Assembly (NCBI GenBank): GCA_902384455.1
Contig: CABMCB010000072.1
Location: forward strand, 1 to 48,653
DNA from: an uncultured archaeon
GTDB lineage: Archaea; Altiarchaeota; Altiarchaeia; IMC4; SCGC-AAA252-I15
Reading direction: 5' to 3'
Length of the DNA stretch: 48,653 bases
In this document: piece after piece, positions 1-7,252 of the stretch
How the letters are laid out: every line of letters starts with the position of its first letter
Position numbering within the stretch: position 1 is the first letter of the stretch
The notes under the pieces: generated by a model
Told to the model about the DNA's origin: nothing
What the model saw: the letters and a program-made list of their open reading frames with translations, nothing else
Database searches by the model: none
Position numbers and translations under genes: made by a program

Positions 1-451
1 TGGCTCTTAGGTTTGCTTGGGCGGGGTCTGGAGGAGTTATTGTTATGGTTCGTATTTTGGGGTTAAGCGTTGGGTCTGGTATTGGGGGTGGGCTTCCGTC
101 TGGTTTTCTGCCTGTGAGGCATTCGGTGAGGTTGATTATATTTTGGTCTATGTGGGCGTTGCCGTTTGTTCCTGGAACTCCGTTTCCTATGAATAGGAAT
201 ATGTCTTGGCGGCTTGTTTGTTGGGCGAAGTAGGCTTCTTCTTCATCGCTTTCTGTTTTGATTCTGAACTTCCACCTGCCTTTTCCTACTCCGTTCTCTA
301 TGTCGCGCAGTGTGCGCGTTATTGTCGTAAGTATCTGACTGTCTTCTCCCAGGATTAGGACGTTTATTTCTGGCGGGAGGTTTCTTAGTTCAGGCGGTTC
401 CGCTCGTGCTGCAGCACTTATTATGACTTCACGTCCGCTGTTGCGTGTCAC
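1..451 (-). CDS. Hypothetical protein, partial (runs off the left edge)
   Basis: An open frame of 150 codons runs from a GTG at 449-451 to the window edge with no stop. Synonymous codons are mostly A/C-ending, as in most genes nearby on their coding strand, which supports real coding. The visible part is hydrophilic, with a predicted strand-turn segment LPPEINVLILGEDSQ and a Pro-rich stretch near the edge; no family was recognised. The GTG start is a guess: the frame is open back to the TGA (494-496) that ends the upstream lipoprotein, in the same frame, and no ATG or Shine-Dalgarno is present. A seven-T tract on the coding strand lies between the two, which may be a terminator. Confidence 0.55.
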   Translation of the reverse strand, partial: MTRNSGREVIISAAARAEPPELRNLPPEINVLILGEDSQILTTITRTLRDIENGVGKGRWKFRIKTESDEEEAYFAQQTSRQDIFLFIGNGVPGTNGNAHIDQNIINLTECLTGRKPDGSPPPIPDPTLNPKIRTITITPPDPAQANLRA

Positions 452-493
452 GTCTAAATAAAAAGCATGTTCAGGAAAAAAACGTTTAGTCGG

Positions 494-1570
494 TCACCTT
501 AGGACGTCTACGCCGCAGTTTACGGTTAGTAACTCCGGGTGCGGCCTCTGGCAGTAGGGTTCGAATTCTTTCTTTATCGGTTCGCTGCAGTCTATGGCCT
601 TGAATGGGGGGCAGTAGTATCCTGCGGGTGGTTTGGGTTTGTGGGTGTTTCTGTAGTCCCATCGCGACGTGTCCTCGAGGAGCATTTTGTGGCCGTATCT
701 GTTTTGGAGTTTTAGTAGTGTGTTGGGGTACTGTTTTTTGAGCCAGTAGGTGTCTTGTCCGTCGTCGTATGTTACGTTGATTATTTGGGCGGGTATGACT
801 CCTATTCCGGTGGTTACTACGTCTTCGCCTGAGTATGTGATTCTTGCGGTGTGGGCGGAAGGCGTTCTTACGCTGGTTGAGGCCATAGGGTCTAGTATCC
901 TTACGTACTGGCTGAATCCTTTTTCCATGGGGAGGCTTCTTAGGGCTATGGGCAGCTGGTCTTCGAAGAGGTCGCCTCTGTTGAGGATGACGTCTTCTTT
1001 CCCTTCTCCTTGTCCGGGCTCGGGGCTACGGTACAAAAGCGTGGGTTGATTCCAGTTTTGGAATTCCTTGTAAAGCATTCCCGGCCACTGCTGCGCGGAC
1101 ACCGTCGCCTTAAGCGGGAGGAATACGTTGTCGCGCTGGACGAGGAATTCCGCCATAATACTTGTCGGATAGTTTACGGCATTGTAGTCTTCAATTGTTG
1201 TGTAAGCGAGTATTGGCGTTGAGCCGGGCGTGTTGTTGAAATTTTTGACGTGGTATATGCCGTCGAAGTAGGCTGCTTCCGTGAGCGTTATCGTCTGGTA
1301 GTTTACTGGTTGGCCGTCGACTATTCTGCTGCTGTTGTATACGGCGTATTCTGTGGCGCCGTCGTCCCACATTTTGTTTTTGGCCCAGGAGAGGTTGTTT
1401 ATGGAGTTGTATGCGGTCTGTTGTATTGTGGGTTGAGGTAGTGTTGGGGGTGTTTTTGCGGGTTCATAACTTGTTGTTGTGGAAGTTGTTTGGTCTTCTC
1501 CCCCTCCAAGGCATCCTGCGGTGAAAAGGAGGATTAATGCGGCAAAGAGTATGCGGCAGCTCATATACAT
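494..1570 (-). CDS. Secreted lipoprotein of unknown function
   Basis: 358 residues. The N-terminus is a lipoprotein signal: a short hydrophobic stretch followed by the lipobox FTAGC (Cys about residue 20), then a Thr-rich linker as in other lipoproteins of this window. It should be anchored outside the membrane. The central and C-terminal part contains a stretch (VTYDDGQDTYWLKKQYPNTL) that recalls beta-rich periplasmic domains of the DUF3108 type, but this is only a resemblance. The C-terminal 60 residues contain five cysteines. A TATA-like CTTATATG (about 1588-1595) lies about 20 bases before the start, which fits a short-leader transcript. A second in-frame ATG at 1564 is possible. Confidence 0.7.
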   Translation of the reverse strand: MYMSCRILFAALILLFTAGCLGGGEDQTTSTTTSYEPAKTPPTLPQPTIQQTAYNSINNLSWAKNKMWDDGATEYAVYNSSRIVDGQPVNYQTITLTEAAYFDGIYHVKNFNNTPGSTPILAYTTIEDYNAVNYPTSIMAEFLVQRDNVFLPLKATVSAQQWPGMLYKEFQNWNQPTLLYRSPEPGQGEGKEDVILNRGDLFEDQLPIALRSLPMEKGFSQYVRILDPMASTSVRTPSAHTARITYSGEDVVTTGIGVIPAQIINVTYDDGQDTYWLKKQYPNTLLKLQNRYGHKMLLEDTSRWDYRNTHKPKPPAGYYCPPFKAIDCSEPIKKEFEPYCQRPHPELLTVNCGVDVLR

Positions 1571-1608
1571 GGAATTTGCAGTGCCCGCATATAAGCGTCC
1601 GTCCGCAT

Positions 1609-2415
1609 CTATCTGAAGCGGGCGAATGCGGCAGTTGCGAAAAACATCAACACCGACGTAAGCACCACCGCTCCTCCTGTCGCCACGTTTAAGTAGTACG
1701 CAAGCGTTATTCCCGCAGCCGCAGACGTCACACCATAAGCCAAAGAAAACGCGATTGCCTGCCTGAAATTGCGCGCTAAAAGTATTGCGGCCGCAGCCGG
1801 CACCACAAGGAAAGACGACACAAGAAGTATCCCCACTATCCTCATTCCGGCTACGACTGATACGGCGGTGATTAGCATAAGCATTAGGTTGAGTCGGTCG
1901 ACTTGCAGGCCTGATGCTCTTGCTGAGTCTTCGTCGAATGTGGCGTAGGCAAGCTGCCTTCCGGTCAAAGCAACCGCCGTGAAGACGATTACTGCGAGTG
2001 CTGCGACAAACAGTATGTCTGTTGTTGTGACTGAAAGCAGGCTTCCGAAGAGGTAGCTAAGGAGGTTTACGTTGAATCCTGCGCTTGCGGAAGCGGCAAC
2101 CACCCCCAAAGCTAATCCTCCGCTGCAAAGTATCTGCACCGCCGCTTCCCCGTAAACTCCCGCGCGGCCCTTAAGGTAGTTTATCAGGAAGACCCCAATC
2201 ACTGAAGCGATTAACGCGAGAGGCAGAGGTGCCGCTCCAAAAAGAAGCCCCAACGCGATTCCTGCAAAAGCTATGTTGGCTAGTCCTTCGCCTATGTTGC
2301 TTAGGCGTTTGAGCACTATGAAGATGCCTACGACGCTTAATGTCGCAGCTGAAAGCAGTCCCGCCATGTATGCGCGCTGCATGAACCCGTAGGTGAGGAA
2401 GTCCGGGAGGTTCAT
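1609..2415 (-). CDS. znuB: Metal ABC transporter permease (ABC-3 family)
   Basis: 268 residues, the usual length for the ZnuB/TroC/MntB family, with about eight hydrophobic segments. It forms the membrane channel of a zinc- or manganese-type importer. Its start ATG overlaps the stop of the ATPase gene (ATGA) and is preceded by a GGAGG sequence inside that gene, so the start is well set. It is the last gene of the znuA-znuC-znuB operon on the minus strand. The metal cannot be read from the permease; the neighbouring NikR-like regulator leaves zinc, manganese or nickel open. Confidence 0.92.
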   Translation of the reverse strand: MNLPDFLTYGFMQRAYMAGLLSAATLSVVGIFIVLKRLSNIGEGLANIAFAGIALGLLFGAAPLPLALIASVIGVFLINYLKGRAGVYGEAAVQILCSGGLALGVVAASASAGFNVNLLSYLFGSLLSVTTTDILFVAALAVIVFTAVALTGRQLAYATFDEDSARASGLQVDRLNLMLMLITAVSVVAGMRIVGILLVSSFLVVPAAAAILLARNFRQAIAFSLAYGVTSAAAGITLAYYLNVATGGAVVLTSVLMFFATAAFARFR

Positions 2416-3179
2416 CCTTTTTCCTCCGCGTTGTGGTGATGGTGGTGGAGTATCTGCTGGTTACCGAAAATCTGCTTGATTCTATCTTCAGTGAACTCCT
2501 TTGAGGGGCAGTGGTAGAAGAGGTTTCCTGCCAGGCAGACTATCCTGTTTGCGTGCTGGGTTATTACTCCTATGTCGTGGCTTACCATGATTATTGTCAT
2601 CCCCTCTTTGTTGAACTCGTGAAGCAGGTCGTAGAACCTTTCGTGGCTTTCAACGTCCACCCCCGCGGTAGGTTCATCAAGGACAAGCAGCCTGGGCTTT
2701 TGGGCAAGCGCCCGCGCGATGAACGCCCGCTGCTTCTGGCCGCCGGAAAGCTCTCCGATTCGTCGGTCGGCAAGGTCTAGTATTCCCACCTTACTTAAGG
2801 CGTCATCGACTATACGCCGGTCTTCCCCAGCAATTGACGGCCCCATGCTGCTGGCAGAAAGGCGGCCCATTGTTACTACGTCTCTTACTGAGGCTGGGAA
2901 GTGGATGTCGAATGATGTTGCCGTCTGGGGCACGTATCCTATAAGGTGTTTTTCTTTGAACTGTCGTTGAGGTTTGCCGAAGAGCCGTATTTCGCCGCAT
3001 TTGGGCGTAAGCAGTCCCAGAATGAGTTTGACCAAAGTGGTTTTTCCTCCGCCGTTGGGTCCAACAAGCCCCACGAAGTCGCCTTCCTCGATGACTAAGT
3101 TGACTTTGTCAAGGACTGATACTGGGCCGTATGAGAAGCATGCTTCGTGGACTTCTACGACGGGATTCTTCATTTTCAT
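2412..3179 (-). CDS. znuC: Metal ABC transporter ATP-binding protein
   Basis: 255 residues. Walker A is GPNGGGKTT, the signature is LSGGQKQR and Walker B is LLVLDEP, followed by the H-loop VSHD. It powers metal import with ZnuA and ZnuB. The C-terminus carries a run of five histidines shortly before the end, likely a metal-binding tail on the cytoplasmic side. Longer in-frame starts exist (GTG/ATG up to 3194), but AAAGGAG seven bases upstream of the ATG at 3177-3179 and the ATGA overlap with the znuA stop favour this start. Confidence 0.93.
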   Translation of the reverse strand: MKMKNPVVEVHEACFSYGPVSVLDKVNLVIEEGDFVGLVGPNGGGKTTLVKLILGLLTPKCGEIRLFGKPQRQFKEKHLIGYVPQTATSFDIHFPASVRDVVTMGRLSASSMGPSIAGEDRRIVDDALSKVGILDLADRRIGELSGGQKQRAFIARALAQKPRLLVLDEPTAGVDVESHERFYDLLHEFNKEGMTIIMVSHDIGVITQHANRIVCLAGNLFYHCPSKEFTEDRIKQIFGNQQILHHHHHNAEEKG

Positions 3180-4105
3180 GTTGCTCCTTTGCATCCGAGC
3201 GCCGTCTTCAGCGCATCAAGGTCTTCGCTAAGTATGTCTAAATAAGTTTTTCCTGCGGCAAATTCTTCGGCTGAAATCTCGTGCGCAGTCGAAACGTCCT
3301 CCACTTTGATGTTGGCTTCGCTTGCGACCGTTTCCGCAATCTTTGGCGACGCGGTTTTCTCAAGAAGGATGACGGTTGCGTTGAACCGGCGGGCTGTCGA
3401 GACTGCTGCCTCCAAGTCCCTTGGCGCAATCTCGGATTCAGGCGAAAGGCCTTGCAGGTAAATTTGCGTGAAATTGTAGCGTGCGGCGGGATAAGCGAGG
3501 AATTCGTGGTTTGTGAGTACTACGCGGCGGGCGCAGGACGAAAGTTCCTTTTTGTAGCTGGCATCAAGCGCCTCAAGTTTCATTCGGTACTTCTCGGCAT
3601 TTTTCATGTAGTCTCCGGCATGCGAAGGGTCTTTTTCTATGAACGCGGAAAGTATCGCATCAATCTGCGTCTGCGCAAGCACAGGGTCCTGGAACACATG
3701 GGGGTCAGGAGAGCCGGCCGAAACTTCGCCGCTTACCCCACTGAATATAAGCGGAGTAATATTTGCGGACGCATCCACAACCAAAAGATTCACGTTGCCA
3801 GCTGATCCCACAATCTTGTATGCCCACGGCTCAAGGCCCAGGCCGTTTATAATGAAAATGTCTGCGGACGCAATTTCCTTCGCTTTTTGGGGTGTTGGCT
3901 CGTAGCTGTGGGTTTCGCTTCCGGGAGGAACTAAAAGTGTGACGTCGGCGTATTCGTCCCCGATGTTTTTCGCCATGTCGTAGAGAGAGAAGATTGTGGC
4001 CACAACATCAATTTTTCCAGTCGAGTTCTGCTGTGTAGTGCCGTTTAGGCAGCCTGCGGAAAACACAATAAACAAGAGCAAAACGGCAGGCTTCTTCCCA
4101 TCCAT
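3176..4105 (-). CDS. znuA: Metal ABC transporter substrate-binding lipoprotein
   Basis: 309 residues from the ATG at 4103-4105. The open frame extends to 4387, but only this start gives a lipoprotein signal (MDGKKPAVLLLFIVFSAGC) and the extra upstream part overlaps nikR antisense. Cluster A-I (ZnuA/TroA) features are visible: the metal-ligand histidines in GSETHSYEPTPQKAKEI, DPHVFQDP and TNHEFLAYPA. The long His-rich loop typical of high-capacity ZnuA is missing, which is common in TroA- or MntC-type proteins. First gene of the operon, divergent from nikR, with a shared palindromic control region at 4118-4147. Confidence 0.92.
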   Translation of the reverse strand: MDGKKPAVLLLFIVFSAGCLNGTTQQNSTGKIDVVATIFSLYDMAKNIGDEYADVTLLVPPGSETHSYEPTPQKAKEIASADIFIINGLGLEPWAYKIVGSAGNVNLLVVDASANITPLIFSGVSGEVSAGSPDPHVFQDPVLAQTQIDAILSAFIEKDPSHAGDYMKNAEKYRMKLEALDASYKKELSSCARRVVLTNHEFLAYPAARYNFTQIYLQGLSPESEIAPRDLEAAVSTARRFNATVILLEKTASPKIAETVASEANIKVEDVSTAHEISAEEFAAGKTYLDILSEDLDALKTALGCKGAT

Positions 4106-4117
4106 ACCGTTGCTTGG

Positions 4118-4147
4118 GTTATTAATATTTATAAATAAGTTAATAAC
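4118..4147. promoter_or_regulatory. Palindromic operator between nikR-like gene and znuACB
   Basis: A perfect inverted repeat, GTTATTAA (4118-4125) and TTAATAAC (4140-4147), separated by 14 bases that contain a TATA-like ATTTATAAAT. Total span 30 bases. NikR operators of bacteria have short arms separated by about 16 bases, so the geometry suits a tetrameric NikR-type protein. It lies 13 bases before the znuA start and 32 before the nikR start, so binding could control both divergent genes. Confidence 0.75.
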
Positions 4148-4178
4148 ATTCCGGCGAAACCCAAAGGAAATTATTAAA

Positions 4179-4562
4179 ATGACAATAGTAAGCCTGTCTC
4201 TGCCTGAAAACCAGCTTATGGAACTCGACGCAATAGCCCGCAAAGGCGGATACGGCGGAAGAAGCGACGCGCTGCGAGCGGCAGTAAAACTGCTCTCCAA
4301 AGAGCACTCCAAAGAAAAATCCATAAAAGGCCGAGTATCCGGCGCGCTTCTTCTTCTGCACGACGAAAAAGACGAAGCCGCATTCACGGAAGCACGCCAC
4401 CGCTACGAAGGCCTAATCAAGACGCTCGTCCACAACCAGCTGGGCAACGACAAATGCCTCGAAGTGTTCATATTCGAAGGAGACGCCGCCGACGTCCAAG
4501 ACCTCATAAAGGCCCTCAGGAAAAGCGGCAAAGCAGAAGACATAAAACTCGTCGTCGCGTAA
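4179..4562 (+). CDS. nikR: NikR-like ribbon-helix-helix metal regulator
   Basis: 127 residues from the ATG at 4179; a longer frame from 3996 is overlap with znuA and is rejected. Residues 1-45 are a ribbon-helix-helix domain (MTIVSLSLPENQLMELDAIA). Residues 50-127 match the NikR ACT-like C-terminal domain, with the conserved stretch CLEVFIFEGD. Aligned by eye to E. coli NikR, the nickel ligands His76, His87 and Cys95 are kept as His74, His85 and Cys93, but His89 is replaced by Gln87. This suggests altered metal choice. It is divergent from znuACB and likely controls that operon and itself through the palindrome at 4118-4147. Confidence 0.85.
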   Translation: MTIVSLSLPENQLMELDAIARKGGYGGRSDALRAAVKLLSKEHSKEKSIKGRVSGALLLLHDEKDEAAFTEARHRYEGLIKTLVHNQLGNDKCLEVFIFEGDAADVQDLIKALRKSGKAEDIKLVVA

Positions 4563-4624
4563 GGCGGGCTTTTTTAATCTTGTCTCCTAATTTCACCGAG
4601 TCAGTTTCATATTTGGTGAACATA

Positions 4625-6901
4625 ATGGTTGTTTCAACAAGCTTGGGTTACCCGCCGATTGGACGTGCTCGTGAGACGAAGTTTGCGGTAGAGAAATTCC
4701 TTAAGGGGGAGATTACTGAAGTTCAGCTTAAGATTGAGGCGGACAAAGTACGCGACCAGATTTACCTGGCCCACAAGGACGCGGGCATCGACCTCATACC
4801 CGGCAACCAGTTCACATACTACGACTTCATGTTCGACTTGTCGCTCACGTTCGGCATGCTGCCGGACGCAGTCGTTAAAGGCGACATGAAAGCGTATTTC
4901 GCTTCTGCGAAAAGCTGGGATATGACAAGGTGGTTCACCACAAACTACTACATACTGCCGCCCATATTCGAAGGCAAACCTTTTGCGCTCGCAAGAAATT
5001 TGGCTTTAGAAGACTTCGAGTACCACAAAAAGAAGTTTTCCGCCAAAATCAAGCCGGTCATAGTGGGGCCGCTTTCTTTCGTCCTTGCGGGGAAGAACAA
5101 AAGCAAGAAGACGACTGAGGCGCTGGTCATGGAAGTCGCCGCAGTATACCAGACGTTAATAGCGCAGCTGGAGAAGGCCGGCTGCGTGGACGTCCAGATT
5201 GACGAGCCTATGGCGCTTAAGTTTCCTGAGCACATGGGGCTTTTGGAGAAGGCGCTTGTTGCACTCCGCCCCTCAAACTCTAAAATCAGAATCCACCTTG
5301 CGACGTACTTCGACGATGCGGGAGAGCATGTTGAAAAGCTGATGAAGATGCCCGCTGACGTCGTCTGTTTCGACGTAATCGAAGGGAGAAACGCGTTGAG
5401 GAAGTTGCGCGACGGAAAGCTGGTGCCCAAAGGGAAGAAAGTCGGGGTTGGGGCAATACACGGCAGAAATATCTGGCGTGCCAACCTGCATGAAGCAGTG
5501 AAGGAGACGCGGAAGGTTGCCGACTCAATCGGGACGGAAAACGTCTACGTCCACTCAAGCTGCAGCCTCCAGTACGTTCCCCACACTCTCAGCGCCGAGC
5601 CGCGGATGAAATCCGAGATCCGCCAGCTTATGGCGTTTTCCGACGAAAAGCTCAAGGAGATTGCCGTCGTAGCCAAAGGAGTCAACAAAGGCGACGCCGC
5701 AATCCGCACTGAGCTTGCCGCAGAAGAAAAGCACATCGCCACACTTCGCGACATAGTCTACGATGCCAAAGTGGCGAACCGGATGAAGGCGCTGACTGAA
5801 AAAGAATTCACCCGCCCGCCTTTCACCGAACGCCAGAAGGCGCAAAAAAAGGCGCTCAACCTCCCCCCGCTTTTCACTTCCACAATCGGAAGCTTCCCTC
5901 AGACGCAGGAAATCCGCAAAGCCCGCGCAGACTACAAGAAAGCGAAAACCGACCTTGACGCAGGAAAAATAACCAAAGACGCATTCGCAAAAGCGGAAGC
6001 CGCATACAAGACATTCATCAAATCTGAGATAAAGAAAGTCATAGAACTCCAGGAAAAAATAGGAATCGACGTCCTAGTGCACGGAGAGCCTGAAAGAAGC
6101 GACATGGTCGAATACTTCGCCGAACAACTCAAAGGAGTCGTCACAAGCGAAAACGGCTGGGTAAAATCATACGGCACAAGATGCGTACGACCCCCAATAA
6201 TATACGGCGACGTATCAAGGCCCACACCGATGACCGTGGAGTGGATTACTTACGCTCAGAGCTTGACGAAGAAGCCGGTGAAAGGCATGCTGACTGCGCC
6301 GACCACAATATACAACTGGAGCTTCACCCGCGTAGACATACCCCTATCCGAATCAGTCAACCAGATAGCGCTCGCGCTACGCGACGAAATAGCAGACCTA
6401 GAGAAAGCAGGAATCAAGATAATCCAGGTGGACGAACCCGCCCTCATAGAACGGATGCCGCCCCACGAACCGGCAAAAACCAAATACCTCGAAGACGTAG
6501 TCCGAGCATTCAGGCTCGCCACCGCAGGAGTAACAGCAGCAACCCAAATAGTAACGCACATGTGCTACGGAAACTTCGGCGAAATATACCCAAAACTACT
6601 CGAAATGGAAGCCGACGTATTCACATTCGAACTAACCAAAAGCGGCCACGACCTCTACCCCCAATTCACAAACCCCATATTCACACGCGGAATAGGCGTC
6701 GGAATATTCGACGTACACAACCCCAAAGTAGACGCCAAAGAAACAATCAAAAACCGCATAAAAGAAGCCACATCCAAATTCCCCCTCGAACTAATATCCA
6801 TAGTCCCAGACTGCGGCCTAAAAACCCGCGGATACGAGGAGACCGTGCCCATGCTCACCAACATGGTTGAGGCTGTGAAAGACGTTCGAAAGACGCTTTA
6901 G
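4625..6901 (+). CDS. metE: Cobalamin-independent methionine synthase, full length
   Basis: 758 residues from the ATG at 4625, preceded by GGTGAAC. It moves a methyl group from methyltetrahydrofolate to homocysteine, the last step of methionine synthesis. Both halves of the bacterial enzyme are present (E. coli about 753 residues). The C-terminal zinc site is complete: His and Cys in THMCYGNF, Glu in FTFELTKS and Cys in VPDCGLKTRGY. The N-terminal half begins with SLGYPPIGRARETKFAVEKF, like bacterial MetE. Many archaea carry only the C-terminal core, so this long form may be transferred. Codon choice becomes strongly A/C-ending in the last third. An upstream open extension to 4454 overlaps nikR and is not used. 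Confidence 0.95.
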   Translation: MVVSTSLGYPPIGRARETKFAVEKFLKGEITEVQLKIEADKVRDQIYLAHKDAGIDLIPGNQFTYYDFMFDLSLTFGMLPDAVVKGDMKAYFASAKSWDMTRWFTTNYYILPPIFEGKPFALARNLALEDFEYHKKKFSAKIKPVIVGPLSFVLAGKNKSKKTTEALVMEVAAVYQTLIAQLEKAGCVDVQIDEPMALKFPEHMGLLEKALVALRPSNSKIRIHLATYFDDAGEHVEKLMKMPADVVCFDVIEGRNALRKLRDGKLVPKGKKVGVGAIHGRNIWRANLHEAVKETRKVADSIGTENVYVHSSCSLQYVPHTLSAEPRMKSEIRQLMAFSDEKLKEIAVVAKGVNKGDAAIRTELAAEEKHIATLRDIVYDAKVANRMKALTEKEFTRPPFTERQKAQKKALNLPPLFTSTIGSFPQTQEIRKARADYKKAKTDLDAGKITKDAFAKAEAAYKTFIKSEIKKVIELQEKIGIDVLVHGEPERSDMVEYFAEQLKGVVTSENGWVKSYGTRCVRPPIIYGDVSRPTPMTVEWITYAQSLTKKPVKGMLTAPTTIYNWSFTRVDIPLSESVNQIALALRDEIADLEKAGIKIIQVDEPALIERMPPHEPAKTKYLEDVVRAFRLATAGVTAATQIVTHMCYGNFGEIYPKLLEMEADVFTFELTKSGHDLYPQFTNPIFTRGIGVGIFDVHNPKVDAKETIKNRIKEATSKFPLELISIVPDCGLKTRGYEETVPMLTNMVEAVKDVRKTL

Positions 6902-6922
6902 TCTTTGCGTGGCGGATAGTTT

Positions 6923-6938
6923 GTTAACTATCGTGAAC
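6923..6938. promoter_or_regulatory. Iron-box-like palindrome before feoA
   Basis: GTTAACTATCGTGAAC, 35 bases before the feoA start. The core TTAACTATCGTGAA differs at one base from TTAACTATCGTTAA, which is found exactly (as its reverse complement) before sufB and nearly exactly at the ferritin promoter. It is followed directly by a T-rich stretch (6939-6945) that could act as the TATA element or as the metE terminator. Confidence 0.65.
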
Positions 6939-6973
6939 TTTTTTTAGGGTGGATTCCCAATAGAAACAAAAAA

Positions 6974-7249
6974 ATGCCGGAATTCCCCCTAGACCCAAAC
7001 AAAGACGAAGACATACCCTCACCTCCAGTTTGCACCCCACTATCGCAACTTAAGGAAGGCGAAGAAGCAGTAGTAACAGGATTCATAGGCGGCTGCGCAT
7101 TCACACAACGCCTAACAGAAATGGGCCTAAGAAGAAACGCCAAAATCAGAGTCCTAGTCTCACACGGCGGCGCAGTCGTAATACAAACAGGAAACGTGAA
7201 AATAGCGGTAGGCCTAAACATGGCCCGCAGGATACTAGCGAGGAGGTAG
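6974..7249 (+). CDS. feoA: Ferrous iron transport protein A
   Basis: 91 residues, one SH3-like FeoA domain from about residue 20 to the end (LSQLKEGEEAVVTGFIGGCA, then RLTEMGLRRNAKIRVL). FeoA is a small cytoplasmic partner of the FeoB channel. The first 20 residues are an acidic, Pro-rich extension. Three bases separate its stop from the feoB start, so the pair forms an operon. An iron-box-like palindrome lies upstream. Confidence 0.93.
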   Translation: MPEFPLDPNKDEDIPSPPVCTPLSQLKEGEEAVVTGFIGGCAFTQRLTEMGLRRNAKIRVLVSHGGAVVIQTGNVKIAVGLNMARRILARR

Positions 7250-7252
7250 AGT

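Noticed and set aside
3996..4178. N-terminal extension of the NikR-like gene
   Set aside because: It overlaps znuA antisense, crosses the shared operator and has no family match; the ATG at 4179 begins the RHH domain.
6181..6870. 229-codon open frame inside metE
   Set aside because: An Arg/Asn/His-rich shadow frame of metE produced by its A/C-rich codons; the MetE zinc site is in the other frame.
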